From JBBTDV01 sp038042605 (GTDB taxonomy: Bacteria > Bdellovibrionota > UBA1018), in NCBI GenBank assembly GCA_964358645.1, contig CAYHPW010000029.1, positions 1-32,499 of the forward strand: DNA of 32,499 bases, in the 5' to 3' direction. Every line of letters begins with the position of its first letter. The stretch's first letter is position 1. The position numbers and the translations under genes were made by a program. Positions 15,819 through 25,045 of the stretch are shown here, piece after piece. A model generated the notes under the pieces. That model did no database searches. It was not told the origin of the DNA and saw only the letters and a list, made by a program, of their open reading frames with translations.

Positions 15819-17618
15819 TCACGCCATAACATCTAGTCGCCCCGCTGTTGCACTTGCAACACTGCGTGGGTTTCCGGCTGGCAAAGCAACAATACCAGGC
15901 TTCACCGCCTGATGATTCACCGAAGAATTCATTTCCGGCAAATCCCATGCGTTTGACCTGCTGTGCCCGCCGCCTTGTTGGTTACCGCTGAAAGTGTTGT
16001 ACTGGCTCTGGCCGGCGTTTCCACCTAAACCAGAATCAGCACGTGTATCCGTCTGCGCAGTCACCGAAAACTCAACCTTTCCGAGATTGAGCTTTTGGCT
16101 AGCTAGGCTTTCCTTCAAATGAGACATGCTTTCTTCAAGCACTTTTTTTGCACTCTCATCCGAGGCACGTATCTGCAGTCCAACATTGCTGCCCTTTGTG
16201 ATTACACGTATGTGCAGCTCTCCCAACTCCTCCGGCTTCAGCCGCACGCGGATCTCACCGCCGCCATCGGCAGAAAGATTCAGTATATTGCTGCTTATGC
16301 CTCTGAGTGTTTCGGATGACATGCGGTCCTGGGACATGGCGCCTTTTACGACATGAGCGGTCAGCTCAAGCTTTGGTCCATGCTGTGTAAAACCAGGTCC
16401 ACTCGTATCATGAGACGGCATTGCCTTGTTTTTTAAGACACTCACTGTCTTCTCACGATCATATTGCTCCGATGTTTGTTCCATCGGTGCGTTCATGACC
16501 TTGGCAATGTTCAGCTTCTTATCACCGAGAAACTGCTCTTGTTCCGCCACGCCTGCACCAGGACCGGTGTTTTTAGCGCGGGTTGCACCATAAACACTGA
16601 GAAAATCCGCTCCCGACAGGTTGGAGGAAATGCCCCCATGTGCCGCAGAATATTCAGCCAAATATTCCGGACGCCCCGAACGTCCCAAGTGTTCACGACG
16701 ACTCGCCAGGTGGGTTAAACCTGAATGTTCCGCCATATCACGCCCAGGACTATTTGAAAAACCAGTCACTTCAGCGCCTCCATACCCCACGTTCCAGCCG
16801 AGCACATGTGCTCCCGGCTGAGATTCAATACTATTCGGGTACGAAACCGCTGCTCTTCCATCACCTCTCAGTCCATTTAAAACAGGCTCGGCAGGTCTCC
16901 CGGCAGGATTTGAGTTTTCTGAGAAAACGGCCTTCACCGGCCCCTCCTCACTTCCTTGCCCACTTCCTTGAAAGACCCACTCCCTGCTCCACGGTTTGAG
17001 TCCAGCGATTGCTGTAGCAGTATTCATACTGGCAACTGGTTTTTGGAATAATTGTACCGCCGTATCGCCTTCAACACGCTTGCCGACATGCTCTGCTGGC
17101 TTCAAATGTGCGGGACGTGTGTTTACTTGAGCAGGATCCACCTGCTGTTTAACCCACGCCACTCCTTCCATCCCTACAGATGTTTCATCTACAGGCATAG
17201 AAGACATCGGTAACGATATCTGTAATGGTTTTTGCTCCAACAGCTGCTCCGTCAACGAGACAGACGTTTGTGGCATCGCATACAGCTGCTGCGATACCGG
17301 CATCTGCATCAATGATGAAGCCAATGCTTGCTGCATCGGTGATCCCGCAACAAGCGCAGACTGTTCATCAGATATTTCATTAAGCATTTCTTTGCTATTG
17401 AGCCCATTAAACTCCATGACGTATTTGCTCGGCAAAGACCTCTCAGCTACACCGCTCATGGTTTCGTCAAAGGAAATCGCCTCACCAGCCTTAACCGCAC
17501 CTTGACTGATGCCTGGGATTTCAGCTGCTTGGCTTTTTCCCCTTTGCATCTGCTGGGACATCATCTGATCGTTTATTGTTATCGACGATACGTTGTTCAT
17601 ATTTGATATTTCGTTCAT
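15819..17618 (-). CDS. fliK: Flagellar hook-length control protein FliK
   Basis: Secreted ruler that measures the hook and triggers the FlhB export switch. 599 aa from ATG 17618. The first about 430 residues are low-complexity (Gln, Met, Ser, Gly, Pro rich), as usual for FliK. The C-terminal Flg_hook domain is clear: GGGEIRVRLKPEELGELHIR, then VGLQIRASDESAKKVLEESM and LNLGKVEFSV (about residues 460-540). A GGAGG site lies 11 nt before the ATG. An in-frame start at 17699 exists but lies deep in the upstream gene. Even from 17618 the gene overlaps the end of the MotE-like gene by 98 bp in another frame. Confidence 0.9.
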   Translation of the reverse strand: MNEISNMNNVSSITINDQMMSQQMQRGKSQAAEIPGISQGAVKAGEAISFDETMSGVAERSLPSKYVMEFNGLNSKEMLNEISDEQSALVAGSPMQQALASSLMQMPVSQQLYAMPQTSVSLTEQLLEQKPLQISLPMSSMPVDETSVGMEGVAWVKQQVDPAQVNTRPAHLKPAEHVGKRVEGDTAVQLFQKPVASMNTATAIAGLKPWSREWVFQGSGQGSEEGPVKAVFSENSNPAGRPAEPVLNGLRGDGRAAVSYPNSIESQPGAHVLGWNVGYGGAEVTGFSNSPGRDMAEHSGLTHLASRREHLGRSGRPEYLAEYSAAHGGISSNLSGADFLSVYGATRAKNTGPGAGVAEQEQFLGDKKLNIAKVMNAPMEQTSEQYDREKTVSVLKNKAMPSHDTSGPGFTQHGPKLELTAHVVKGAMSQDRMSSETLRGISSNILNLSADGGGEIRVRLKPEELGELHIRVITKGSNVGLQIRASDESAKKVLEESMSHLKESLASQKLNLGKVEFSVTAQTDTRADSGLGGNAGQSQYNTFSGNQQGGGHSRSNAWDLPEMNSSVNHQAVKPGIVALPAGNPRSVASATAGRLDVMA

Positions 17619-18285
17619 TTTCTTGTTCACCTCCTTTCTTTTTGTTCTGAGTCGCACCTGACGGTGACTCAGAACTTGTGGCCGCAGCCGCGCCTTCATT
17701 CGACGCGGTAGGTGCGCGCATTGCTGCCGCAGGCCTCCTGGCTCGTGCCACTCCAGCCAGAATCTCAGATAACTTTGATGAGCGCGAAGGCTCCATGATA
17801 TTCATTATTTTAGCTAACTTCACCGTGACCATCTTACCCATGGCCGCCACGGCAAGTTCATCGTCCAGCGACGCCAGGAGCTGTGAAGCAGACTTTGGGC
17901 TCATTGACTCAAGCAACTCGATCACTTTGCCCACTCTCGCCTCGTTCTCTTTTTTCCTGGCCTGATCCATCTGGATGATCTCATTTCTTGCAGCTTCGAG
18001 TTTCTTTAATTCCTCCTCAACAGCCTTCTCGCGGGATTCAAGCTCGGTCTTTCTCACCGCGAGCTCCTTCTCGAATTTTTCAAGGTTTTCGCGGCTACGC
18101 TGCATGTCTTCCACAGCGGCTGTGCCTGCCAGACATGCCGCGGATGTGGACTCATGTTGAATTACTGGTTTTTGCTCCTGATTACTTTTATGAGCGTCAT
18201 CCTCGGCCACAACGGACACAATGGTAACGGCGAACACGCCCAGCACCATCATGGCCCATTTGAATCTTAGCACTGTATTTTTCAT
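17521..18285 (-). CDS. MotE/YlxF-like flagellar protein with MgtE-N-type domain
   Basis: 254-aa membrane-anchored or periplasmic protein in the position of Bacillus ylxF, between fliJ and fliK. It has an N-terminal hydrophobic segment (about 9-27), a Glu/Lys/Arg coiled coil (about 60-118), and a helical domain (about 117-180: VIELLESMSPKSASQLLASL, VTVKLAKIMNIMEPSRSSKL) like the MgtE intracellular N domain found in MotE, which in rhizobia stabilises the motor protein MotC. The exact role here is unproven. Its ATG overlaps the fliJ stop (ATGA). The C-terminal tail (from about 181) is low-complexity and basic, and its last about 32 codons overlap fliK. Confidence 0.85.
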   Translation of the reverse strand: MKNTVLRFKWAMMVLGVFAVTIVSVVAEDDAHKSNQEQKPVIQHESTSAACLAGTAAVEDMQRSRENLEKFEKELAVRKTELESREKAVEEELKKLEAARNEIIQMDQARKKENEARVGKVIELLESMSPKSASQLLASLDDELAVAAMGKMVTVKLAKIMNIMEPSRSSKLSEILAGVARARRPAAAMRAPTASNEGAAAATSSESPSGATQNKKKGGEQENERNIKYEQRIVDNNKRSDDVPADAKGKKPSS

Positions 18286-18734
18286 ACGATCTTCTCCCTG
18301 GCATGGTCGCGCATCAGGAATAAGTCATTCATTTCTTTCTCATGCCGCTTACCAAGCTGCTTCTTGAACTCACCGAGCGCTTTCTCGTAAAGTTTTTCAA
18401 TGATAAGTGTCTGCTTCCTCGCCGCCAGGTAGGCGCGTATTGCTTTTTCAACGCCTTTTTTCGCCTTAATTATCAAATTTTCAGTTTTCTGAAGCCGCTG
18501 CTTTGTCCCGGTGATGAAGTCATTCTCAAGTTTGAAAGGGATGATTCCGACAGGTTCCTTGCCGAGGTTTTCACGGCGGAGCAAAGCCGCTTCCAGTTCT
18601 GCTGACAAGCGGTTCCCAGCTTCCACGGCCCGCATGAACGCGCTCTGGGCGGAACCAAGCGCATGGAGAGCTTCCTTTTCGCTCCGTTTTCTTACATCCA
18701 AGACCGTGGCAAGACTAAAGCGGAATTTTCGCAT
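18282..18734 (-). CDS. fliJ: Flagellar export chaperone FliJ
   Basis: Soluble coiled-coil stalk protein of the export ATPase FliI. 150 aa, almost entirely helical and charged, with the typical start FRFSLATVLDVRKRSEKEAL. The length and composition match the family, and it lies directly after fliI (81-bp gap) and overlaps the MotE-like gene by 4 nt. The ribosome site before ATG 18734 is weak (GAGGAA about 12 nt upstream). Confidence 0.9.
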   Translation of the reverse strand: MRKFRFSLATVLDVRKRSEKEALHALGSAQSAFMRAVEAGNRLSAELEAALLRRENLGKEPVGIIPFKLENDFITGTKQRLQKTENLIIKAKKGVEKAIRAYLAARKQTLIIEKLYEKALGEFKKQLGKRHEKEMNDLFLMRDHAREKIV

Positions 18735-18815
18735 TCTTACTTTCTATTCCTCATGTTCTATTTTGATGTGTGAAAGCCTATCTCGCCAGACTGAATGTTT
18801 TTCCTAGCTGGAGGG

Positions 18816-20207
18816 TTAACGTTTGCCTTGTGTGGTCTGCTGTTGGGAAATAAATGCCGCCTGAACTCCCTGAACCAGAGAACCCATTGCCGCAACAGTC
18901 TCGGCAAATGTACAGCGCTCTTCTATACCCTGCCTTAGAAATGCGCTTATCTTTTCATTAGCAAACCAAGCCTGATCTATCCTGGCATTCGTACCGCGCA
19001 CGTACGCTCCGACATTAATTAGGTCCTCGGCCTGTGTGTAAGCTGCAAGCCATTCTCGTATGCTATCGGCGTTACTCAGGGAGGAACCCTTCAGCACGGC
19101 CCTCATCACTCGACTCGTGCTCTGTAACACATCAATGGCCGGAAAATGATTCCGCTGCGCGATCTTGCGTGAAAGCACGATGTGGCCGTCCAGGATAGCC
19201 CTGACAGCGTCGGCAATAGGGTCATCCATGTCATCGCCTTCCACAAGAACTGAAAACAATCCTGTGATGCTCCCCTTTTTAGGCGCCATTCCGGCGCGCT
19301 CAAGCAGCTTCGGGAGTGTAGAGAAAACACTTGGCGTGTATCCGCGTGAGGCAGGCGGTTCCCCCATGGCCAAGCCGATCTCCCGTTGTGCCATTGAAAA
19401 TCTGGTAAGCGAATCCATCAGGAGCAGGACATCCTTGCCTTGATCCCTGAAATATTCCGCGATAGTCATAGCTAAAAATGCTCCACGCATTCTTAGGAGT
19501 GGTGATTTGTCGGAAGTCGACACCACCACGACGGAGTGCTTTAAAGCTTCCTTACCAAGATCCTTCTCGATGAATTCCCTGACTTCACGGCCGCGCTCAC
19601 CTATAAGCGCTATAACGTTAACATCAGCGGACGTATGCCTGGCCATCATGCCAAGCAGGACTGACTTCCCAACACCTGAGCCTGCCATTATGCCCACGCG
19701 CTGTCCCTTCCCGCATGTGAGCATGCTGTTAATGGCCCTTATCCCTAGATCGAGCGGTTCAGTGATCATTTCGCGTTCCAATGGATGCGTTGGCTGGCTG
19801 TACAAGCTCAACTCCTCGCCCCACGTACCTTGGGTTTCAATCGCGCCGCCACCGTCAATCGGGACCCCGCGCCCGTCCAAAACCCGTCCCAGCATAGCGT
19901 CACTGACAAGTACTGTTGAGGAGCGTTTTTTAAGAACAACTAGGCTGTCGTTGTTCACACCAGGTGCCTCTTCAAACGGCATCAGAATCACGCGCTTATC
20001 CCTGAAGCCTATGACTTCAGCATCAACACCCTTTGTTGATCGCGGATCATTTGAAAGTAAAACACGGCACAAGCTCCCAACAGCCGCGCCAGGGAGATGT
20101 GCTTCGTAAATCAAACCCAGGGATTTGGTAATCTTGCCCGCCTCTTTGTAAAGAAGCGCGTGGCGAAGACGATCGTCATACAATGATTGATCAATGGAGG
20201 TGCTCAT
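18816..20207 (-). CDS. fliI: Flagellum-specific ATPase FliI
   Basis: Hexameric ATPase of the export apparatus, related to F1-beta, that helps unfold and deliver substrates. 463 aa. Walker A AGSGVGKS lies near residue 177, Walker B LLLMDSLTRF near 265, followed by AQREIGLAMGEPPASRGYTPSVF (here split), the family signature. Its ATG overlaps the fliH stop (ATGA), so the two are coupled. Confidence 0.96.
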   Translation of the reverse strand: MSTSIDQSLYDDRLRHALLYKEAGKITKSLGLIYEAHLPGAAVGSLCRVLLSNDPRSTKGVDAEVIGFRDKRVILMPFEEAPGVNNDSLVVLKKRSSTVLVSDAMLGRVLDGRGVPIDGGGAIETQGTWGEELSLYSQPTHPLEREMITEPLDLGIRAINSMLTCGKGQRVGIMAGSGVGKSVLLGMMARHTSADVNVIALIGERGREVREFIEKDLGKEALKHSVVVVSTSDKSPLLRMRGAFLAMTIAEYFRDQGKDVLLLMDSLTRFSMAQREIGLAMGEPPASRGYTPSVFSTLPKLLERAGMAPKKGSITGLFSVLVEGDDMDDPIADAVRAILDGHIVLSRKIAQRNHFPAIDVLQSTSRVMRAVLKGSSLSNADSIREWLAAYTQAEDLINVGAYVRGTNARIDQAWFANEKISAFLRQGIEERCTFAETVAAMGSLVQGVQAAFISQQQTTQGKR

Positions 20208-21040
20208 GTCCCGCTTCCGCCAGCACTGCCGGTAAGCGAATTATAAATACCCTGGAGCTGGGTCTCAACACTGGCATCAATGGCGTTCCATTCCGTCTCA
20301 AGCATGCAACCACCGCCTTTGACCTGTGTTGAAGCCTCGATATTGATATTTTTAATATCGGCAAAATTCTTCGCTAGCCCATCCTTAAGAAGCTCTATGG
20401 TGTCCAAATCCTCCTGGCTGATCCTTACTGTTATGTTTTCTCTCGCCCCAACTCTTTCAATAAGCATCTTGGCCAAACGGACAACATATCCTCGATCCGC
20501 CTTGAGCTCTCGCAAAAGAACCATCCTGGCTATTCTGTAAATCAACTCTATAAGAAACTGTTCATTCGCGTGGAAAATCTGTTCTTTCGCGCCTTCTAGC
20601 TCATTTATAAGTGTGGACAACTTGGATAAGCGCTCATCGGCTTCACGCTTAAAACGTTGAAAAGCTTCCTCATGGCCCTTGCACAGTCCTTCCTGATATC
20701 CTGCTTCCGCAGCAGTTTTTTTCGCCACTGCCGCTAATGAATCAACGCCCGCGCGCACTCTTTCCTCAATGAGCCTGCGCTCCTCCTCTTCTATTGCCAA
20801 CGGGTCTCGCAGTAAATCACTGGGCTTGAAGCGAAGATTCTTTGTATCAAACTGGCTTGTCGACCGCGTAGGAACCACGGTTTTCATGGCCTGACGCCTG
20901 AGCGAGTCTTTTTTTAACGCATCTGACGGGTCATTAAGTTTAGTAAAATCAAATTGCTGTACCGCTGGCGACTTCTGCGGGGCTACTTTGATAACTCGCA
21001 AGCTGTTTTCTTCTATAATTTCTTTTTTAAATTTTTCCAA
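20204..21040 (-). CDS. fliH: Flagellar export regulator FliH
   Basis: Negative regulator and stalk of FliI that links it to FliN in the C-ring. 278 aa. The central coiled coil (about 85-165) contains glycine-spaced helix residues, and the C-terminal domain (about 165-270) resembles V/F-type ATPase E/delta subunits (FLIELIYRIARMVLLRELKA, ITVRISQEDLDTIELL). The start is TTG at 21040 with AAGGG 8 nt upstream. It overlaps fliI by 4 nt; the fliG stop is 59 bp upstream. Confidence 0.88.
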   Translation of the reverse strand: MEKFKKEIIEENSLRVIKVAPQKSPAVQQFDFTKLNDPSDALKKDSLRRQAMKTVVPTRSTSQFDTKNLRFKPSDLLRDPLAIEEEERRLIEERVRAGVDSLAAVAKKTAAEAGYQEGLCKGHEEAFQRFKREADERLSKLSTLINELEGAKEQIFHANEQFLIELIYRIARMVLLRELKADRGYVVRLAKMLIERVGARENITVRISQEDLDTIELLKDGLAKNFADIKNINIEASTQVKGGGCMLETEWNAIDASVETQLQGIYNSLTGSAGGSGT

Positions 21041-21056
21041 ACCTCACACCCTTCTT

Positions 21057-21078
21057 TATATTCCTGGTATATCCCTGG
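21057..21078. repeat. Short tandem repeat in the fliG-fliH spacer
   Basis: Two adjacent 11-bp units (TATATTCCTGG and TATATCCCTGG) differ at one base. Non-coding; probably a small local duplication. Confidence 0.5.
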
Positions 21079-21099
21079 CTTGGTCTCTCACTCCCGTGC

Positions 21100-22113
21100 T
21101 TATACAAGCGCGTCAGATTCACCACCGCGGCTTATGAAGAGCTTGCCTTCGGCTTCGAGCTTCTTGGCAATATTTATGATCTCCTGCTGGGCTCCCTCGA
21201 CGTCCGACAACCTTACCGGCCCTAGCGACTCAAGATCATCACGCAAGAGGTCACCGGCGCGCTTCGAAATATTCCTCAAGATCTTGTCCCTTATCTCCTC
21301 AGGAGCGGTCTTAAGAGCGATGACCAGTTTCGAGTTATCAACCTCCTTAAGAAGCTGCTGCATACCTCTGTCGTCGATGAAAATAATATCCTCGAACACA
21401 AACATCAGCTTTCTTATCTCTTCAGCTAGTTGCGGATCTTTCTCCTCGACCCGCGCCATGATGTTCTGCTCATTGGTCTTGTCCATGACGTTCAGCATAT
21501 CAGCGATAGGTTGCACGCCGCCAAGCTGCTTGGTATCTATCGAACCAAGCGACGCGAGCTCCTCCTTCAAGACATTATCAACTTGCGCGATCAGGATTGG
21601 TGAAATGAAGTCAAGATTCGCTATCCTTAGCACGACCTCGGTCTGTATGGCCTCGGGCAGACGCTTCAGGACTTCACATTTCTTCGCTGGATCAAGATGA
21701 GCGAGTATCAGCGCGATTGTCTGCGGATGCTCGTTCACCAGGAAATTGGCAAGCGTGCGCGAGTCCACCAGCTCAAGCGCCTCAAGCGTACGGCTCCCCT
21801 CAATAACTGAAAGCTGCCCAAGAACTGTCTTTGCGCGTTCCTCACCAAGGGTGGCCAGCACGAAGTCCCTTCCTTGCGCGTGACCAAAAATCAGCGTGTC
21901 CTCTTCTGATATCTCTGAGTAAAATGCCTCCAGTACCTGTTTCGCCACTGGTATCGGTACCTTTGTAATCTGGCCCATCTCATTGACAAGCCTCTTCACG
22001 TCGTTATCCTTCATTTTCTTGAAAATCTGCGACGTCACCTGGTTGCCTAACAAGCTCAACAACAAGGCTGACCTTTCAAGTCCATTCATTTCTTCAAAGC
22101 TTGTGTATGGCAT
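21100..22113 (-). CDS. fliG: Flagellar motor switch protein FliG
   Basis: C-ring protein that contacts the stator and generates torque. 337 aa, typical. The N-terminal domain contacts FliF (LERSALLLSLLGNQVTSQIF); the middle armadillo domain has the EHPQTIALILAHLDP motif used for FliM binding; the C-terminal domain carries the charged torque helix (FVFEDIIFIDDRGMQQLLKE, KLVIALKTAPEEIRDKILRN). The ATG has AGGAG 10 nt upstream. It lies 14 bp after fliF. Confidence 0.97.
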   Translation of the reverse strand: MPYTSFEEMNGLERSALLLSLLGNQVTSQIFKKMKDNDVKRLVNEMGQITKVPIPVAKQVLEAFYSEISEEDTLIFGHAQGRDFVLATLGEERAKTVLGQLSVIEGSRTLEALELVDSRTLANFLVNEHPQTIALILAHLDPAKKCEVLKRLPEAIQTEVVLRIANLDFISPILIAQVDNVLKEELASLGSIDTKQLGGVQPIADMLNVMDKTNEQNIMARVEEKDPQLAEEIRKLMFVFEDIIFIDDRGMQQLLKEVDNSKLVIALKTAPEEIRDKILRNISKRAGDLLRDDLESLGPVRLSDVEGAQQEIINIAKKLEAEGKLFISRGGESDALV

Positions 22114-22127
22114 AGCCGATTAGCTCC

Positions 22128-23822
22128 TCAAGCTGACTTCTCTTTCCCACCGTCTTCGTCTTTTTCGCCTTGTTTCTTGGCATCCACGTGCAGCCAGTCC
22201 TTCAAAATCAACGCGGCCTTATGCGGGCTTCCATCTACAAGTGTCACTATCTTCTCGCGTATCATCTCGCCCTCGGTCTTCTCAGGATCCATGCTGTCAG
22301 CCCCTATTGGCGCCATGGTATCATCCATTCCGACAAGTGCTCCGCCGGCCTGCAGGCGTTCCAATTCCTCGATTGTCTGCGGCAAATATGTATCAACGCT
22401 TTCTATGGTATTCTCGGTGATCCACCTGATAAACGGCTTCACCACGAAGAAGAAAAACAGCACGATCGTGATCCCGATCACACCATACGTTATCATGTTC
22501 TGGACGTAGGCCTTGCGTTCGCGTTCAGCCAGAAGCATGGAGGCTTCTTCGAAATCTTCGCGCGTGAACTCCATGTTCCTTATCTCGAGGCTGTCCCCGC
22601 GGCTTCGGTCGATGCCAGCGGCGCTTGCGATTATGCTTTCAAATTCTTTCAGCTTCTCAGGCGGCCATGGCTCAACCTTGCTCAGCACCTTGCCGCCCTT
22701 TTCAACGGACTTTACGGTCTTCCCGTCGACAACTACAGCCACGGAAAGTTTCTTTACGTTCCCAGCAGGACGAGTGGTCTTCCTTATGGTTTGCGGCACT
22801 TCGTAATTAATAATTTCGGCATTTTTAGTTGTCGCGTTCTTGATTTCATTGTTCGCTACAGGCGGCTGTCCTGGCAGATTGGACGCCGCACCCGCCGCGC
22901 CATAAGATCCTGGCCTTGTGCCATTCATGGCATCACTGCGCTTGTCCACCGATCTTACTGCGGAACCATCAGGATCAAACAGCGTCTGTGTCTCGCTGAC
23001 CTGCGAGAAATCAACATCAGCCGTGACCTTGGCTACCACGTGCCCATCACCCACGACCTTTGAAAGCATGGCCTCTATACGCTTCTCAATATCACCTTCA
23101 ATCTTCTGTTGAAAATCAAGCTGGCTCGCGGACGCTGCCGCCAACGGGTCGCCCTGGTTTTTTGAAAGCACCTTGCCGTTTGAATCAACAATGACTACAT
23201 CGGCTACTTCCATGCCTTCCACGGCCCTAGCTATAAGATTGCTTATGCCGTAGACCTGCTTTTCAGAAAGAACCACGCCTGCTTCCAAGTCCACAACCAC
23301 TGAAGCGGTAGATTTTTTCTGGTCTTCAACGAATGCGCTTTTTTGCGGGACCGCCAGGTGAACCCTGGATCTGCGCACGCCGCGGATGGTGCCGATAGTC
23401 CGCATCAGCTCGCCTTCCAGGGCGCGCTTCTGGTTAATCCTCTGGACGAAGCTTGTTGCTCCTATTGATTGCTTGTCAAAAACCTCGTAGCCCACGACAC
23501 CGGACTGTGGAATTCCCATCGTTGCCAGCTCAAGACGGAATTCATAAATGCTTTCTGACGGGATGGAGATATTCTTGCCGCTTACATCCACCTTGAATGG
23601 TATGCGTTTCTCCCTAAGAATACGTATTATATTTGCAGAATCCTCAGCATTCAAATTTGTCATCAATGGGGCGTAGGTAGTATTGCCGGCCCACATAAAA
23701 AGAAGCACCAGGCCTGCCAAGATGCCAAGCCCGGTTGCCAACATCGCAACCTTCTTACTGGGACTTAGCGATTTCATGAATTCAGCGATTTGCGTGGTAA
23801 CTCTTCTAAAATATTCTTGCAC
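22128..23822 (-). CDS. fliF: Flagellar MS-ring protein FliF
   Basis: Forms the inner-membrane MS ring on which the basal body is built. About 564 aa. A first membrane helix lies near residues 27-47 (VAMLATGLGILAGLVLLFMW), then the secretin-like ring-building motifs (YAPLMTNLNAEDSANI, RINQKRALEGELMRTIGTI, VRRSRVHLAVP), a second membrane helix near 450 (YGVIGITIVLFFFFVV), and a cytoplasmic tail that binds FliG. The GTG at 23822 has AAGGA 6 nt upstream; an in-frame TTG two codons earlier (23828) directly abuts that site and is less likely. Confidence 0.96.
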   Translation of the reverse strand: MQEYFRRVTTQIAEFMKSLSPSKKVAMLATGLGILAGLVLLFMWAGNTTYAPLMTNLNAEDSANIIRILREKRIPFKVDVSGKNISIPSESIYEFRLELATMGIPQSGVVGYEVFDKQSIGATSFVQRINQKRALEGELMRTIGTIRGVRRSRVHLAVPQKSAFVEDQKKSTASVVVDLEAGVVLSEKQVYGISNLIARAVEGMEVADVVIVDSNGKVLSKNQGDPLAAASASQLDFQQKIEGDIEKRIEAMLSKVVGDGHVVAKVTADVDFSQVSETQTLFDPDGSAVRSVDKRSDAMNGTRPGSYGAAGAASNLPGQPPVANNEIKNATTKNAEIINYEVPQTIRKTTRPAGNVKKLSVAVVVDGKTVKSVEKGGKVLSKVEPWPPEKLKEFESIIASAAGIDRSRGDSLEIRNMEFTREDFEEASMLLAERERKAYVQNMITYGVIGITIVLFFFFVVKPFIRWITENTIESVDTYLPQTIEELERLQAGGALVGMDDTMAPIGADSMDPEKTEGEMIREKIVTLVDGSPHKAALILKDWLHVDAKKQGEKDEDGGKEKSA

Positions 23823-23841
23823 CGCCAATCCTTCCTTTCAA

Positions 23842-24162
23842 TTACACCTGCATCTTCATGACTTCCCTATAAGCATCAAGAATCTTGTTCCTTACCTGCA
23901 TCATCATTTTCAAGGAAGCATCGGCCCTCTCAAGCAGAAGCATCGTCTCATGCACGTTCTTGGTCCGCCCAGCCATCAACTCTTTGATAGCAGTGTCGGC
24001 CTCGTTCTGATGCTGATTCACTTTCTCAAGCGAGTTCTTCAAAATATCGCTGAACGTATTCGGTGAGGAATCCTGAAGTCCGATATTGCGCACCGTCTTA
24101 AGCGCGGGTTCGCCTCCGACTTCAATTATCCTGCCTAGATTTTCAATACTGAGCGTGGACAT
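23842..24162 (-). CDS. fliE: Flagellar hook-basal body protein FliE
   Basis: Rod-MS-ring junction protein, exported. 106 aa; the C-terminal half has the conserved FliE pattern (HETMLLLERADASLKMMMQV, RNKILDAYREVMKMQV) and the N-terminal part FSDILKNSLEKVNQHQNEAD. The ATG has GGAG 9 nt upstream. It sits between flgC (26 bp) and fliF (19 bp). Confidence 0.94.
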   Translation of the reverse strand: MSTLSIENLGRIIEVGGEPALKTVRNIGLQDSSPNTFSDILKNSLEKVNQHQNEADTAIKELMAGRTKNVHETMLLLERADASLKMMMQVRNKILDAYREVMKMQV

Positions 24163-24188
24163 TATTCATGTCTCCTTTTGCGCACATA

Positions 24189-24626
24189 CTAGCGTCCAAT
24201 CTCAAGCGCCTTCTGCGCCATCGCCTTAGCGGCATTCATGGCTGTCACGTTGGCCTCATACGAGCGCTGCGCGCTTATCATGTTCGCCATCTCCTCAACC
24301 GTATTCACGTTGGGCATCGCCACATACCCCTCGGCATTTGCATCCTGATGAGATGGATTGTAAACCATTCTCGGGGGCCGCTCGTCTTCTGCCACATCCA
24401 CCACCTGAACACCTTGTATTTTCTCATCCAGTTCATTTTGTAAAATCTCGCCGAAACTCTCCCTGTCGGTCTGCGCGGCCATGATGGGATCTTTTCTCTT
24501 ATAGGGACCGCCTTCCGAAGTGCGCGTGGATTCAGCGTTAGCGATATTGCTTGAGATTGTGTTCATCCTCTTGGTCTGGGCATCAAGACCGCTTGCGCTT
24601 ACACGCATTGAGGAAAAAAAATCCAT
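24189..24626 (-). CDS. flgC: Flagellar proximal rod protein FlgC
   Basis: Proximal rod subunit, exported. 145 aa. The N-terminal rod signature is SGLDAQTKRMNTISSNIANAEST; the C-terminal helix is VEEMANMISAQRSYEANVTAM, with YVAMPNVN before it, all typical of FlgC. The ATG overlaps the flgB stop by one base (TAATG), so translation is coupled. Confidence 0.97.
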   Translation of the reverse strand: MDFFSSMRVSASGLDAQTKRMNTISSNIANAESTRTSEGGPYKRKDPIMAAQTDRESFGEILQNELDEKIQGVQVVDVAEDERPPRMVYNPSHQDANAEGYVAMPNVNTVEEMANMISAQRSYEANVTAMNAAKAMAQKALEIGR

Positions 24627-25045
24627 TACCTGTTACCTCCGCCTTCACTGATGCTGTATTTAAGCATGCCTAGTTTTCTTTTGAGGGCCTCCGTGGCTGC
24701 ATCGTAAAGGATCTGGTTCTCGGCAAGCTTGGCCATCTCAGCTGAGCGATCAACCGTGTTTCCATCCAGCGATTCAACGCCGTTTGGGTCATCATAAATT
24801 TCAGGGTTAACGGGATCGGTTTCGTGTCTTACGATATGACCTGACTGCGTTTCGGATGGCGTGATATTTTTTTCTGTGCCGAGAATTTCCCTCAGCTTGC
24901 CCTCAAACTCCATGGCCTTCGCCTTGTAACCAGGAGTATCGGCGTTGGCGATATTGGAGCTGATCACGTTCTGGTTAAGCAGACGAAGATTCATTGAGGT
25001 GTTAAGTGCGCCGATGACTGGATCAAAACCGCTGTTATCGATCAT
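24626..25045 (-). CDS. flgB: Flagellar proximal rod protein FlgB
   Basis: Proximal rod subunit, exported. 139 aa, with the family patterns LRLLNQNVISSNIANADTPG and YKAKAMEFEGKL, and the C-terminal ENQILYDAATEALKRKLGML. First conserved structural gene of the cluster. Its start overlaps the 3' end of a 46-aa ORF, and GGGGGA lies just upstream. No sigma-54 promoter was found in the 127-bp gap before it, so it is probably read from the promoter at 28978. Confidence 0.95.
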   Translation of the reverse strand: MIDNSGFDPVIGALNTSMNLRLLNQNVISSNIANADTPGYKAKAMEFEGKLREILGTEKNITPSETQSGHIVRHETDPVNPEIYDDPNGVESLDGNTVDRSAEMAKLAENQILYDAATEALKRKLGMLKYSISEGGGNR

